Of a DNA stretch of 64,000 nt, positions 37,740 through 49,304 are shown one piece after another. The translations under genes and the position numbers were made by a program. A model generated the notes under the pieces. That model was given only the letters and a program-made list of their open reading frames with translations. It was not told where the DNA came from and did not search any database. Numbering within the stretch: position 1 is the stretch's first letter; every line of letters begins with the position of its first letter. This DNA is from Methyloligella sp050110875 (GTDB lineage: Bacteria > Pseudomonadota > Alphaproteobacteria > Rhizobiales > Methyloligellaceae), in contig CP188828.1 of the NCBI GenBank assembly GCA_050110875.1, positions 2,294,001 to 2,358,000 of the forward strand, given 5' to 3'.

Positions 37740-39173
37740 ATGGCAAATAAAGCGAATACCCTGGAGGCTCTGGGCCTCCAATTGAAGACGTTCATCGCCG
37801 AAGCGGAATCGGACGCAATCCCTGTTTGGTTGGTCGCCTCCGCAGAAGACGAAATCCTCAAAAAGCTGGATGAGAGCCAGCGCGCTTGGGTGGAGAGTCA
37901 GAATTGGCAGCCCGCCTTGGGCGCGATCCTGTTGCTGCCGGGAGAGGGAGGCGCCATCGGTGGCGTCCTGCTCGGCACTGGCGGCGAGGGCTGGGAGAAG
38001 GACCGCCCCCTGTTGCCCGGCACCCTGCCGGGAAGTTTGCCGCCCGGCGATTACCGCTTCGCGTCCCCGCTTCCCGACCCGGAACTCGCCAGTCTCGCCT
38101 GGCTCGCCGGCTGCTATCGCTTTACGCGCTATAAGCCGGATCAGGACGCCAAGCCGGCCCGTCTGAAGTTGCCCGAGAACGTCGGCCGGGAACAGGTTGT
38201 TGCACTCGCCCAAGCGCTCTATTTCGGCCGCGATCTGATCAACACCCCGGCCAACGATCTCGGCCCGGCCGAGCTTGAGACCGCGGTTCGCGACCTCGGC
38301 AACACCTTCGGTGCCAGCGTGAAGGTCACCGAAGGCCGCGACCTGCTGGCCGACAACTTTCCCATGATCCACGCTGTCGGCCGGGCCAGCGATCGCGCCC
38401 CCCGGCTGATCGACCTCACCTGGGGCAAGGCGGATGCACCGAAGGTCACCATCGTCGGCAAGGGGATCTGCTTCGATACGGGCGGTCTCGACATCAAGCC
38501 GCCGAGTGCCATGCTCTTGATGAAGAAGGATATGGGCGGTGCTGCGGCGGCCCTGGCGGCCGCTTTCCTCATCATGCAGGCGGAGCTGCCGGTGCGCTTG
38601 CGGGTGCTGATCCCCGCCGCCGACAACAACATATCCGCCAATTCCTTTCGTCCCGGCGATGTACTTGAGAGCCGCAGCGGCAAGACGGTGGAGATCGGCA
38701 ATACCGATGCCGAGGGCCGTCTCGTCCTGGCCGACGCCCTCAGCTTGGCGGACGAGGAGGCGCCGGATTACCTCTTCACCTTCGCGACCCTCACAGGGGC
38801 GGCCCGCTCCGCTCTCGGCCCCGACCTGCCGCCGCTTTATAGCGACGACGATGCGTTTGCCGCCGCGCTCCAGGAGGCCGGTACAAATACCGGCGATCCG
38901 GTTTGGCGCATGCCGTTCTGGAACCCTTACGACGAATGGTTGAAGAGCCAGATTGCCGATCTCAACCACATCTCTCAAGGCCCCTTCGCCGGCTCCATCA
39001 CGGCGGCGCTCTTCCTGCGCCGCTTCGTCGGCGAGGCGAAACGTTTCGCCCATTTCGATATCTATGGCTGGGTGCCGCGCGCCACTCCGGCCCGGCCCCA
39101 GGGCGGCGAGCCCCAGGGTGCCCGTGCGCTGTTTGCGTTTCTGCTGAAGACCTTCGGCAAGAGCGAGGCCTGA
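37740..39173 (+). CDS. M17 leucyl aminopeptidase family protein
   Basis: A 477-residue cytosolic metallopeptidase that removes N-terminal residues from peptides. The M17 signature 'NTDAEGRLVLADAL' is present, with metal ligands in 'GKGICFDTGGLDIKP' and 'KKDMGG'. The N-terminal domain (about 1-160) is less conserved, as in the alphaproteobacterial subgroup. The ATG at 37740 gives a typical N-terminus; an ATG at 37698 would add 14 residues. The stop is 2 bp before the NlpC/P60 gene, so the two are one unit. Confidence 0.93.
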   Translation: MANKANTLEALGLQLKTFIAEAESDAIPVWLVASAEDEILKKLDESQRAWVESQNWQPALGAILLLPGEGGAIGGVLLGTGGEGWEKDRPLLPGTLPGSLPPGDYRFASPLPDPELASLAWLAGCYRFTRYKPDQDAKPARLKLPENVGREQVVALAQALYFGRDLINTPANDLGPAELETAVRDLGNTFGASVKVTEGRDLLADNFPMIHAVGRASDRAPRLIDLTWGKADAPKVTIVGKGICFDTGGLDIKPPSAMLLMKKDMGGAAAALAAAFLIMQAELPVRLRVLIPAADNNISANSFRPGDVLESRSGKTVEIGNTDAEGRLVLADALSLADEEAPDYLFTFATLTGAARSALGPDLPPLYSDDDAFAAALQEAGTNTGDPVWRMPFWNPYDEWLKSQIADLNHISQGPFAGSITAALFLRRFVGEAKRFAHFDIYGWVPRATPARPQGGEPQGARALFAFLLKTFGKSEA

Positions 39174-39175
39174 CC

Positions 39176-40048
39176 GTGAGCACGGACGGTCCGCCAGACC
39201 CCCGGCTGCATCCCTATCGCGACGACCTCGCGGCCGAATATCTGCGCGATCGCATCCAAGCGCCCCGCTATGTCGAAGGCGACCCCTATCGTATCGGCGT
39301 CTCCCATCTTCCGCTGCGGCGCGAGCCGAAGCCCGATGCGCCGCTCGAGACGGAAGGCCTCTACGGTGAGACGGTGAAGGTCTATGACCGGAAGGGCGGC
39401 TGGGGCTGGGCACAGCTGCAGGATGGCTATGTCGGCTATCTGCCCATGGACGGCCTAGCCGAAGATGTGGCGGAGCCGACCCATTGGCTCGTCGCCCTCC
39501 GCAGCTATCTTTATCCGGCCCCCGATATCAAGACGCCGCCGCTCGATCTCATCAGCATGAATGCCCTCCTGGCGGTCGGCGGCCGGGAAGGTCCTTTTCT
39601 GAAGCTGGAGACCGGGGGCTACGTCTTCGCGCGCCACGCCAAGCCGTTCGAAACGGCGGCGGAGGATTATGTGGCCGTCGCCGAGACGTTCTTGGGAACG
39701 CCCTATCTCTGGGGTGGCCGCACCAGTCTCGGGATCGATTGCTCCGGCCTCGTGCAGCTCTCGCTTCAGGCAGCGGGTTTCGAGTGTCCGCGGGATACGG
39801 ATATGCAGCGCGACGCGTTGGGCGAGGCGCTTGCGGACCCCGACGATCTTCGCCGCGGCGATCTTGTCTTCTGGCCGGGCCATGTCGGCATTATGCGCTC
39901 CACGGTCACGCTGCTTCACGCCAACGCCCATCATATGGCCGTCGCCGCCGAGCCTCTTGAGGATGCCAAGGAACGGATCGCCAGCGAAGGTGCCGCCGAT
40001 ATGGTGGTGAGGCGCCTGCCGGCTCTCTCCGCCGGCACCGCCGTCTAG
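39176..40048 (+). CDS. NlpC/P60 family peptidase with SH3-like domain
   Basis: A 290-residue putative cell-wall endopeptidase. An SH3-like region (about 35-140, 'LYGETVKVYDRKGGWGWAQL') precedes the NlpC/P60 domain with catalytic Cys in 'GIDCSGLVQ', His in 'GHVGIM' and a third site in 'NAHHM'. No signal peptide is seen, so it may be cytoplasmic and act on recycled muropeptides, in keeping with its pairing with an aminopeptidase. The GTG start at 39176 follows GAGG in the end of the upstream gene. Confidence 0.92.
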   Translation: MSTDGPPDPRLHPYRDDLAAEYLRDRIQAPRYVEGDPYRIGVSHLPLRREPKPDAPLETEGLYGETVKVYDRKGGWGWAQLQDGYVGYLPMDGLAEDVAEPTHWLVALRSYLYPAPDIKTPPLDLISMNALLAVGGREGPFLKLETGGYVFARHAKPFETAAEDYVAVAETFLGTPYLWGGRTSLGIDCSGLVQLSLQAAGFECPRDTDMQRDALGEALADPDDLRRGDLVFWPGHVGIMRSTVTLLHANAHHMAVAAEPLEDAKERIASEGAADMVVRRLPALSAGTAV

Positions 40049-40164
40049 ATCACGTTGAACAGATAAAGCAGGACGATGATCAGTAGCAGGATCCCGATCA
40101 GCCACAAGACCGCGCCGCGCATGATATTGGCCCGGTCACGTCTCCAAGTCTCGCGAAGATGCAT
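40045..40164 (-). CDS. Possible 39-residue single-pass membrane peptide
   Basis: A short leftward ORF below usual length cut-offs. It encodes a basic N-terminus (MHLRETWRRDRANIMRG) and one strong membrane helix (residues about 17-37, rich in Leu and Ile), a pattern seen in genuine small membrane proteins. Its stop codon overlaps the convergent NlpC/P60 stop by 2 bp, and the start lies 43 bp after yejF. No Shine-Dalgarno sequence is evident, so it may depend on read-through from yejF or may not be made. I do not recognise a family. Confidence 0.45.
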   Translation of the reverse strand: MHLRETWRRDRANIMRGAVLWLIGILLLIIVLLYLFNVI

Positions 40165-40206
40165 CGTTGAAAACCGCGATACGGTTCCAGAGATGAAGAA
40201 CGCAGT

Positions 40207-41866
<1,660 letters not shown>

Positions 41867-41877
<11 letters not shown>

Positions 41878-42775
41878 GAGATGTCCCCAGCACCGCATCG
41901 GCGCAGTCTTCGCATTCCACCTCGATCGTCGCGTGGCCGAATCCGAAGCGTGTCTGCAGCCGCTCTTTGATTTTACGCACGATTGCGTCGATCTCCTTCG
42001 GCTCGGTGATCACGGCATGCAGCGTCACCATCGTGCGCTCCTGGGTGATCGCCCAGACATGCACGTGATGCACGTCCTCCACACCTTTTACATTGGCGAT
42101 GATATCGGGCCCGATTTCCCGGCTGTCGATCTCCGGCGGCGCCCCCTCCAAGAGGATGTGCGCCGAGGCCTTCACCACGTACCAGCCGCTGCGCAGAATG
42201 ATCAGCGCGACCAGCACCGAGAGCAGGGGATCGATCGGCGTCCAGCCGGTCCAGTAGATCACCCCGCCCGCAATGAGAGCCGCCACCGAGCCCAGCAAAT
42301 CGCCCAGCACGTGGATGGCCGCGCCGCGCACATTCAAGTTCTCCCGGTCCGCACCGTGCAGGAGGAGGAAAGCACCGATATTGACCAGCAAGCCGAGAGC
42401 GGCCACCACCATCATGATCCCGCCTTCGACAGCCGCTCCTTCATTAAGGCGCTCATAGGCTTCGTAGACGATCCAGGCCGCGATCACGAACAGCGCCAGC
42501 CCGTTCACGAAGGCGACCAGAACCTGGAACCGGTCAAAGCCATAGGTCCGCTTCCAGTCGGCCGGCCGGCGCGCCAGCCGGAAGCCGAACCAGGCGAGCG
42601 CCAGGGAGGCGAAATCGGTCAGCATGTGGCCGGCATCGGCGATCAGCGCCAGAGAGCCGGAGACGATACCGCCCACCACCTCGGCCACCATGAAGAGGCC
42701 GGTGATGATCGCCGCGGCCGCCATGCGCTTCTCGTTGTTCGAGTTCACATGGCTATGGTCGTGAGATCCATGCAT
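41867..42775 (-). CDS. Cation diffusion facilitator (CDF/ZitB-like), inside the yej operon
   Basis: A 302-residue inner-membrane exporter of divalent cations, probably Zn2+. The His-rich start 'MHGSHDHSH' is followed by six membrane helices with metal-site motifs 'LIADAGHMLTD' (helix II) and 'HVLGDLLGS' (helix V), then a cytoplasmic CDF domain with 'VHHVHVWAIT'. The C-terminus has another Cys/His cluster ('ECEDCADAVLG', 'SHGH'). The ATG at 42775 has AAGGA and lies 4 bp after yejE; its end overlaps yejF. It therefore sits in the peptide transporter operon as a coupled gene. Confidence 0.94.
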
Positions 42776-42779
42776 CCGC

Positions 42780-43952
42780 CTATCCTTCCGCCGCGCCATA
42801 GGCCTTGCGGGGATCGAAGGCATCGCGCACCGCCTCGCCGATGAAGATCAGCAGGCTCAGCATAATGCCGATGACGAAGAATGCCGTCAGCCCGAGCCAA
42901 GGTGCATGCAGATTGTCCTTGCCCTGCGCCAGCAGCTCCCCGAGAGAGGGCGAGCCCGGGGGCAGGCCGAAGCCCAGGAAGTCCAGCGACGTCAATGTGG
43001 TGATCGAGCCGTTCAGGATGAAGGGCATAAAGGTCAGCGTCGCCACCATCGCATTGGGCAGCAGATGCTTCCACATGATGGTCAAGTTGCCCAAGCCCAG
43101 CGCCCGCGCCGCGGTGACGTATTCGAAATTGCGCGCTCTGAGGAACTCAGCGCGCACGAGGCCGACCAGCGCCACCCAGGAGAAGGCCAGCAGGATGCCG
43201 AGCAGGATCCAGAAATTCGGCTCGATCACCGCCGCCACGATGATCAGCAGATAGAGCTGGGGCACGCTGGTCCAGATTTCGATGAAGCGCTGGAACAGGA
43301 GGTCCGTCCAGCCGCCGAAATAGCCCTGCACCGCGCCGGCCGCCACGCCGATGATGGATGAGAGAAACGTGAGCACGAGTCCGAACAGCACCGAGATGCG
43401 GAAGCCGTAGATGATGCGCGCCACCACGTCCCGGCCCTGATCGTCGGTGCCGAGCCAGTTCCATTCGAGCTGGTCGTTGCAGGGGTGGAAGCCGTCCTCG
43501 ACCGCCCGCTCGCAATCCTCCTTGGTCAGAAGCCAGGTCGGCTTCGACGGGAAGGCCATGGGCGGGTCCTTGTTTTCCGTATTGTAGGAAAAGCGGATCG
43601 GCGGCCAGAGTATCCACCCATTGCCTTCCGCGATCATCTCCTGCACGGCCGGATCGCGGTAATCCGTCTCCGTCTCGAAGAAGCCGCCGAAGGCCGTCTC
43701 CGGATAGGATTTGAAGATCGGGCTGTAGAATTCGCCCTGATACTCCACCAGCAGAGGCTTGTCGTTCGCCACGAACTCGGCGAACAGGCTGATCACGAAC
43801 AGCACGATGAAGATCCAGAGGGACCAGTAGCCGCGCTTGTGGGATTTGAAGATCGCCCAGCGCCGCTTGTTGATCGGTGAGACCTTGATCCAGGGGCGGC
43901 CCGCTTCCGCCGCTTCCTGTTCCTCGATGGCGACATCGGTGGGAGCGTCCAT
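42780..43952 (-). CDS. yejE: Peptide ABC transporter permease YejE
   Basis: A 390-residue inner-membrane permease. A single N-terminal helix is followed by a periplasmic loop of about 130 residues ('NDKPLLVEYQGEFYSPIF') and a BPD transmembrane domain with the EAA-type loop 'TAARALGLGNLTIMWKHLLPN'. It forms the pore with YejB. The ATG at 43952 is separated from the yejB stop by a single base. Confidence 0.95.
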   Translation of the reverse strand: MDAPTDVAIEEQEAAEAGRPWIKVSPINKRRWAIFKSHKRGYWSLWIFIVLFVISLFAEFVANDKPLLVEYQGEFYSPIFKSYPETAFGGFFETETDYRDPAVQEMIAEGNGWILWPPIRFSYNTENKDPPMAFPSKPTWLLTKEDCERAVEDGFHPCNDQLEWNWLGTDDQGRDVVARIIYGFRISVLFGLVLTFLSSIIGVAAGAVQGYFGGWTDLLFQRFIEIWTSVPQLYLLIIVAAVIEPNFWILLGILLAFSWVALVGLVRAEFLRARNFEYVTAARALGLGNLTIMWKHLLPNAMVATLTFMPFILNGSITTLTSLDFLGFGLPPGSPSLGELLAQGKDNLHAPWLGLTAFFVIGIMLSLLIFIGEAVRDAFDPRKAYGAAEG

Positions 43953-43953
43953 C

Positions 43954-45063
43954 TCAGACCTCCCTCGTCTCGAAATCGATGCGCGGATCGACCCAGGTAT
44001 AGGCGAGATCGGAGATCAGGTTCATCACCAGCCCGAGCAGGGAGAAGATATAGACCGTCGCGAATACGACCGGGTAATCGCGATTCACCACGGATTCGAA
44101 GCCGAGCAGGCCGAGCCCGTCCAGACTGAAGATGGTCTCGATCAGCAGGGACCCTGCGAAGAACGCCCCGATAAAAGCGCCCGGGAACCCGGCGATAATG
44201 ATCAGCATGGCATTGCGGAAGATATGCCCGTAGAGCACCGAATGTTCGGTCAGCCCCTTGGCCCGCGCCGTCATCACGTATTGTTTCCGGATTTCCTCCA
44301 GGAAGGAGTTCTTGGTCAGGAAGGTGGTCGTCGCGAAGGCCGAAAGGGCCATGGCGAACATCGGCAGCACCAGATGCCAGAAATAGTCGAGGATCTTCGA
44401 GTACCAAGGCAATTCCGACCAGTTTTCCGAGACCAGCCCGCGCAACGGAAACCAGCTGAAGAATGAGCCGCCTGCGAACAGCACGATCAAAAACACCGCC
44501 ACCAGAAAGCCCGGAATCGCATAGCCGAGGATGATGGCGCTGCTGGTCCAGACGTCGAAACGGGTGCCGTCAGCCACGGCCTTGCGGATGCCCAGCGGGA
44601 TCGAGATGGAATAGGAGATCAGGGTCATCCAGAGCCCGAGAGAGATGGAGACCGGCATCTTCTCCGCAATCAGCGAGAGCACGCTGGTGTCCCGGTAATA
44701 GCTCTCGCCGAAATCGAAGCGCATATAGTTCCAGAGCAGCATGAAGAAGCGCTCATAGGCCGGCTTGTCGAAGCCGAACTGCTGCTCGAGGCTCTTGATA
44801 AATTCGGGGTCGAGGCCTTGCGCCCCGCGATATTTGGAGTTCGAGGAGAGATCGCCCGGTGAGGTCTGCGAGCCCCCGCCGCTGAAATCGCTGCCACCGC
44901 CGCTGATCTTCGCCGTCGCGGCCACGTCGGTGCCGGTGAGCTGCGCGATCATGCGCTCCACCGGGCCGCCCGGCGCGAATTGCACCACCACGAAGGTCAT
45001 CAGCATGATGCCGAACATGGTGGGGATGATCAGCAGAAGGCGGCGGAAGATATAAGCTGTCAT
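43954..45063 (-). CDS. yejB: Peptide ABC transporter permease YejB
   Basis: A 369-residue permease with the usual DppB-type start ('AYIFRRLLLIIPTMFGI'), a Ser/Gly-rich periplasmic segment (about 50-80), and the transmembrane domain with the EAA loop 'TARAKGLTEHSVLYGHIFRN'. It works with YejE and the ATPase YejF. A 115-bp gap separates it from yejA2, longer than the other gaps in the operon. Confidence 0.95.
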   Translation of the reverse strand: MTAYIFRRLLLIIPTMFGIMLMTFVVVQFAPGGPVERMIAQLTGTDVAATAKISGGGSDFSGGGSQTSPGDLSSNSKYRGAQGLDPEFIKSLEQQFGFDKPAYERFFMLLWNYMRFDFGESYYRDTSVLSLIAEKMPVSISLGLWMTLISYSISIPLGIRKAVADGTRFDVWTSSAIILGYAIPGFLVAVFLIVLFAGGSFFSWFPLRGLVSENWSELPWYSKILDYFWHLVLPMFAMALSAFATTTFLTKNSFLEEIRKQYVMTARAKGLTEHSVLYGHIFRNAMLIIIAGFPGAFIGAFFAGSLLIETIFSLDGLGLLGFESVVNRDYPVVFATVYIFSLLGLVMNLISDLAYTWVDPRIDFETREV

Positions 45064-45178
45064 GCAGATCCGGGTTGCGTTGCCTTAAGCGGCGTTATTG
45101 GTCTCGCAAATTCTCGATAAAACGTATCTCGATACACCATGTTTCGAACCGTCATGCCACAGGTGGAAGGGCCGGCCT

Positions 45179-47227
45179 CTAGTCCAAACGCCTCTTGCGA
45201 AAGCGGAAGACGACAAGCGCCAGCAGCCCGGCGAAGAAGAACGCGGCGATGATATAGCCGATCGGGAAAACGTCATCCGTGTCCTTTTCCGTGCTCTGGG
45301 CTCTCTCGCTCTCTTGCAGCGGATCTTTCGGCGCGCTGGCGTCGGTTCCATCTCTGGCCGCGGTTTTCTTTTCTAGGTTCGCGTTCCCGGCCAGCGCGTC
45401 GGCCTTCGCCTCGTCGAACCACCACGTGTCGAGAATGCCCCGGTCGAAGCGGGGCTTTTGCTCCGGCCGGGAAAACTTGTCCCAATAGGCGATCGCATGG
45501 CTGCCCTTATACCAGTGAGGCACCCAGTAATGGCCGGCGCGCAGGACGCGGTCCAAAGCCCGGGCCGCCGTCACCAGCTCGCCCCGGTTCTTCGCCTCGA
45601 TGATACGGCCGATCAGCTCGTCGGCCGCTGGATCGGCGATCCCCGCCAGGTTCAGCGAGCCCGTCATATTGGCAGCGTCTGAGCTGAAATAGCTTCGCAG
45701 CTCCGGCCCCGGCGTCAGCTCCATGCCGTAGCGCTGGGTCGTGATGTCGAAATCGAACCCCTTCAGCCTCTGCTGATATTGCGACGGGTCCACCATGCGA
45801 ATCCGCGCCTGGATGCCGAGACGCTGCAGGTTCTTCAGATAAGGCGCGGTCACCCGCTCGAAAGCCGGTTCGAAATTGAGGAATTCGAGCCGAAGCGGCT
45901 CGCCCTCCGCGTTGACACGCACGCCATCCTTGACCGTCCAGCCGGCCTCGACCAGCAGTTCGTGGGCTTCTCTCAAGAGCGTCCGGTCATGGCCTGTCCC
46001 GTCGGTCACAGGCGGTGTGTAGGCTTCGCCCTTCGCCTCTTCCGGCACGTCGGCTGAAAGCGAGTCGAGCAGGGCAAGCTCCTTCTCCGATGGCTCGCCC
46101 TCCGCCCGCATGGCCGAATTCTCGAAATAGCTCTGGGTGCGCTCGTAGAGCCCGTAGAAGAGGTTGCGGTTGGTCCATTCGAAATCGAAGACGAGCCCCA
46201 ACGCCTTGCGCACTTTCGGGTCTTTCAGCGCATCGCGCCTTGTGTTGAGGAACCAGCCCTGGGTGCCCGACGGCGTATCGTCCGGCAGAGTCTCCTTCTT
46301 CACCCGGCCCGATTTGATGGCGGGAAAATCGTACTCCGTCGCCCAGACCTTGGAGGTGAATTCCTCGCGGAAATCGTAGGCGCCGGCCTTGAACGCCTCC
46401 ATGGCGGCGGTCCGGTCGCGAAAATATTCGTAGCGGATTTCGTCGAAATTCCAGCGCCCGCGATTGACTGGCAGATCCTTCGCCCAATAGTTCGGATCGC
46501 GCTCATAGGTGATGTTGCGCCCCTGACGGAAGGACTTGACCTTGTAGGGGCCGGAGCCGAGCGGCGGCTTGAGGGTCGTCTCGTCGAACGGCCGGTCGGC
46601 GTAATAGGCCTTGGAAAGGATCGGCAGGCCGGCGACCGTCAACGGCAGGTCGCGGGTCTGCTCGCCTTTGAACTGGTAGCGCACGGTTTCCGCATCCAGC
46701 GCTTCGGCGCTCTCCACATCCCGCAGCATCTGGCGGTAGATCGGATGACCTTTCTCCTTCAGCACATTGAAGGAAAAGATCACGTCTTCGGCGGTGAGCT
46801 TGCTGCCGTCATGGAAGCGGGCCTCGGGGCGAAGCTTGAAGGTCACCGACATGCCGTCATCGGCCACCTCACCCGATTTCGCCACCAGCCCGTAGACCGC
46901 ATCCGGCTCGTCCTGTGCGCGGGTCATCAGGCTGTCGAACAGCATGTCCATGCCTTGCGCGGCATCGCCCTTCAGGATGTAGGGGTTGAGGCTGTTAAAG
47001 GTGGTCACGCTGCTCCAGCCGATCAGGCTGAACTGGCCCCCCTTCGGTGCATCCGGATTGACATAGTCGAAATGCTCGAAATCCGCTGGGTATTTGAGGT
47101 CGCCGAAGGCGGAGAGCCCGTGCTTTGGCTCGGAGGCTTCGGCAGCAAAGGCGCCGAAGGTCAGCGCGGCCGCGAAGAGACAGGCGGCGATGCTGCCCTT
47201 GTGATTCACGCTCGCGCCCGCCGTCAT
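45179..47227 (-). CDS. Second peptide-binding protein YejA2, with C-terminal membrane anchor
   Basis: A 682-residue oligopeptide-binding protein (SBP family 5) with a signal sequence (about 1-30), the YejA core ('YPADFEHFDYVNPDAPKGG', 'LGSGPYKVKSF', 'RFHDGSKLTAEDVIFSF') and an unusual ending. From about 620 there is a charged, Ala/Asp/Glu-rich linker, then a strong membrane helix 'GYIIAAFFFAGLLALVVF' and a basic RFRKRR stop. Most SBPs are free or lipidated; this one appears tethered to the inner membrane. The ATG at 47227 abuts the yejA1 stop. The sequence is clearly related to, but distinct from, YejA1. Confidence 0.92.
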   Translation of the reverse strand: MTAGASVNHKGSIAACLFAAALTFGAFAAEASEPKHGLSAFGDLKYPADFEHFDYVNPDAPKGGQFSLIGWSSVTTFNSLNPYILKGDAAQGMDMLFDSLMTRAQDEPDAVYGLVAKSGEVADDGMSVTFKLRPEARFHDGSKLTAEDVIFSFNVLKEKGHPIYRQMLRDVESAEALDAETVRYQFKGEQTRDLPLTVAGLPILSKAYYADRPFDETTLKPPLGSGPYKVKSFRQGRNITYERDPNYWAKDLPVNRGRWNFDEIRYEYFRDRTAAMEAFKAGAYDFREEFTSKVWATEYDFPAIKSGRVKKETLPDDTPSGTQGWFLNTRRDALKDPKVRKALGLVFDFEWTNRNLFYGLYERTQSYFENSAMRAEGEPSEKELALLDSLSADVPEEAKGEAYTPPVTDGTGHDRTLLREAHELLVEAGWTVKDGVRVNAEGEPLRLEFLNFEPAFERVTAPYLKNLQRLGIQARIRMVDPSQYQQRLKGFDFDITTQRYGMELTPGPELRSYFSSDAANMTGSLNLAGIADPAADELIGRIIEAKNRGELVTAARALDRVLRAGHYWVPHWYKGSHAIAYWDKFSRPEQKPRFDRGILDTWWFDEAKADALAGNANLEKKTAARDGTDASAPKDPLQESERAQSTEKDTDDVFPIGYIIAAFFFAGLLALVVFRFRKRRLD

Positions 47228-49087
47228 CTATTGCGCCCCTCCCGGGAGCTTGGCGGCCTTCTCTTTGTCGTACCACCAGACCTGTAGAAAGCCGGGCGTC
47301 AGCTCCGGCAAAGTCTCCGGCTGAGTGTAGCGATTCCAATAGGCGATGCGAACGACCGGCGAATACCAGTGGGGCACCACGAAATCGTTCCACAGCAGCA
47401 CCCGGTCCAGCGCGTGGGTGGCCGCGATCAACTCGTCGCGGTCCTTCGCGAAAATCACCTTGTCGATCAGCTTGTCGATGGCCGGGTCCTTGATGCCGAT
47501 CAGGTTCTGGCTGCCCTCCCTGTCGGCCGCCTCGGAGCCCCAATAGTAGCGCTGCTCGTTCCCCGGGGAGCGCGATTGGGCGAAGCTGTTGACGATGATG
47601 TCGTAATTGAAGTTCTGCAGGCGCCGCGTGTACTGCGCCGAATCCACCAGCCGGACCGTGCCCTTGATGCCGAGCTTCTCGAGATTGCGGAGATAGGGTT
47701 GCACGATGCGCTCGAAGAGTGGAGAGACCAGCAGGAACTCGACCTGCATCTTCTCGCCGGTCTTCTCGTTGGTGAGCACACCGTTTTTGACCTTCCACCC
47801 GGCCTCGTTCAGAAGCTTCACGGCCTTGCGCAGATTGCCGCGAAGACCGCCCTTGCCCTCGGTGGTGGGGTTCTCGTGCACTTGCGTGAAGACCTCCGGC
47901 GGCACGTCCTCCTTCACCTCTTCCAGAATCTCCAGCTCGCGGCCTTCCGGCAATGTCTTCGGCGCGGCGAGCTCGGTATTCTCGAAATAGCTGCCCACGC
48001 GCTCGTATTGGCCGAAGAACAGGTTCTTGTTCGACCATTCGAAATCGAAGGCCAGATTGAAGGCGCGCCGCACCCGCACATCGTCGAACTTGTCGCGCCG
48101 GAGATTGAAGACGAAGCTCTGCATCGGTGCCGCCGTCCCCACGGGCACCTCCTGCTTCACGATCCACCCCTTCTTCACGGCTTCGAAATCGTAGGCGGTG
48201 GCCCAGTTCTTGGCGCTGGATTCGGTGTGATAATCGAGTGAGCCGGCCTTGAAGGCCTCGAAGGCGACCGTCTGATCGCGGTAATAATCGAAGCGGATCG
48301 TGTCGTAGTTGTACTGGCCCTTGTTGATCGGCAGATCCTTGCCCCAGTAATCGTCGACCCGCTCAAAGGAGATCGAACGGCCGGGCACCACCTTCTTGAT
48401 CTTATAGGGGCCGGAGCCGAGCGGCGGCTCCATGGTCGTCTTCAGCGGATCCCGTTGATTGCCGTTTGCATCCTTTCCCGTCCACCAATGCTTCGGCAGG
48501 ATGGTGAGCTGTCCCATGATGAAGGGAAGCTCCCGGTTGTTCTTGGAATCGAAGGTGAAGGTCACCTGGCGGTCGCCCGTTTTTTCGGCCGACTTGACGT
48601 TCTTGTAATAGAGGCCGAGCTGCGGGTTGGCCTCCTTGTTGACCTCCAGGCTGTAGATCACGTCTTCCACGGTGATCGGCTTGCCGTCATGCCACTTCGC
48701 CCCGTCCCGCAGTTTGAAGGTGACGGAGGAATAATCGTCCGGGTGGGAAATCCATTCGGCGATCTGCCCGTAAGCCGTCGATTCCTCATCCAGGCTGCTC
48801 GCCGTGAGCGACTCGTAGATCAGTCCGAGACCGGCCGCTGAGGCTCCCTTGTAAAGCACCGGGTTCAAGCTATCGAACCCGCCGATCGCGGCCATGCGCA
48901 CGCGGCCGCCTTTGGGCGCATCCGGGTTCACATAGTCGAAATGGGAAAAATCGGCCGGATATTTCGGCTCGCCGATGAGGGAGATGGCGTGGTCATGGAC
49001 GTCTTCAGCGCGTGTCGGAGGGACGGCCAAGACTGCCGTGAGCAGGAGGGCTGCGAAGCTCGAGCGGAGAATGTTGGATAAGATCAT
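47228..49087 (-). CDS. yejA: Peptide-binding protein YejA1
   Basis: A 619-residue periplasmic oligopeptide-binding protein, first gene of the yej operon. It has a signal sequence (about 1-28), 'YPADFSHFDYVNPDAPKGG', 'KWHDGKPITVEDVIYSL' and 'LGSGPYKIKKV', and ends without a membrane helix. It delivers peptides to YejBEF. The ATG at 49087 is preferred; a TTG at 49105 would add six residues. Neither has an evident Shine-Dalgarno, so the true start is less certain than the identification. Confidence 0.93.
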   Translation of the reverse strand: MILSNILRSSFAALLLTAVLAVPPTRAEDVHDHAISLIGEPKYPADFSHFDYVNPDAPKGGRVRMAAIGGFDSLNPVLYKGASAAGLGLIYESLTASSLDEESTAYGQIAEWISHPDDYSSVTFKLRDGAKWHDGKPITVEDVIYSLEVNKEANPQLGLYYKNVKSAEKTGDRQVTFTFDSKNNRELPFIMGQLTILPKHWWTGKDANGNQRDPLKTTMEPPLGSGPYKIKKVVPGRSISFERVDDYWGKDLPINKGQYNYDTIRFDYYRDQTVAFEAFKAGSLDYHTESSAKNWATAYDFEAVKKGWIVKQEVPVGTAAPMQSFVFNLRRDKFDDVRVRRAFNLAFDFEWSNKNLFFGQYERVGSYFENTELAAPKTLPEGRELEILEEVKEDVPPEVFTQVHENPTTEGKGGLRGNLRKAVKLLNEAGWKVKNGVLTNEKTGEKMQVEFLLVSPLFERIVQPYLRNLEKLGIKGTVRLVDSAQYTRRLQNFNYDIIVNSFAQSRSPGNEQRYYWGSEAADREGSQNLIGIKDPAIDKLIDKVIFAKDRDELIAATHALDRVLLWNDFVVPHWYSPVVRIAYWNRYTQPETLPELTPGFLQVWWYDKEKAAKLPGGAQ

Positions 49088-49304
49088 GCCGAATCTGGTG
49101 CTCAACGAGGACGGAATCGAGACGGCCTGAAGCAGGGCGGCCCGGACACCAAGCGTATCGGCAGAAAAGGGCCTTAAAACTGCAAACGCAACAGGCTCAC
49201 CATGCTGTTCTTGGGTCTTACCATGGCGAGCCCGGCGTCCAAATGAATTATCGGTTAGGTGACGGACGGCCGAAAACGCCCGGCGATGATCCGCCGGGAA
49301 ATGA

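Noticed and set aside
37737..39413. 558-codon leftward open frame opposite the M17 aminopeptidase
   Set aside because: Shadow frame; the forward frame has complete M17 motifs.
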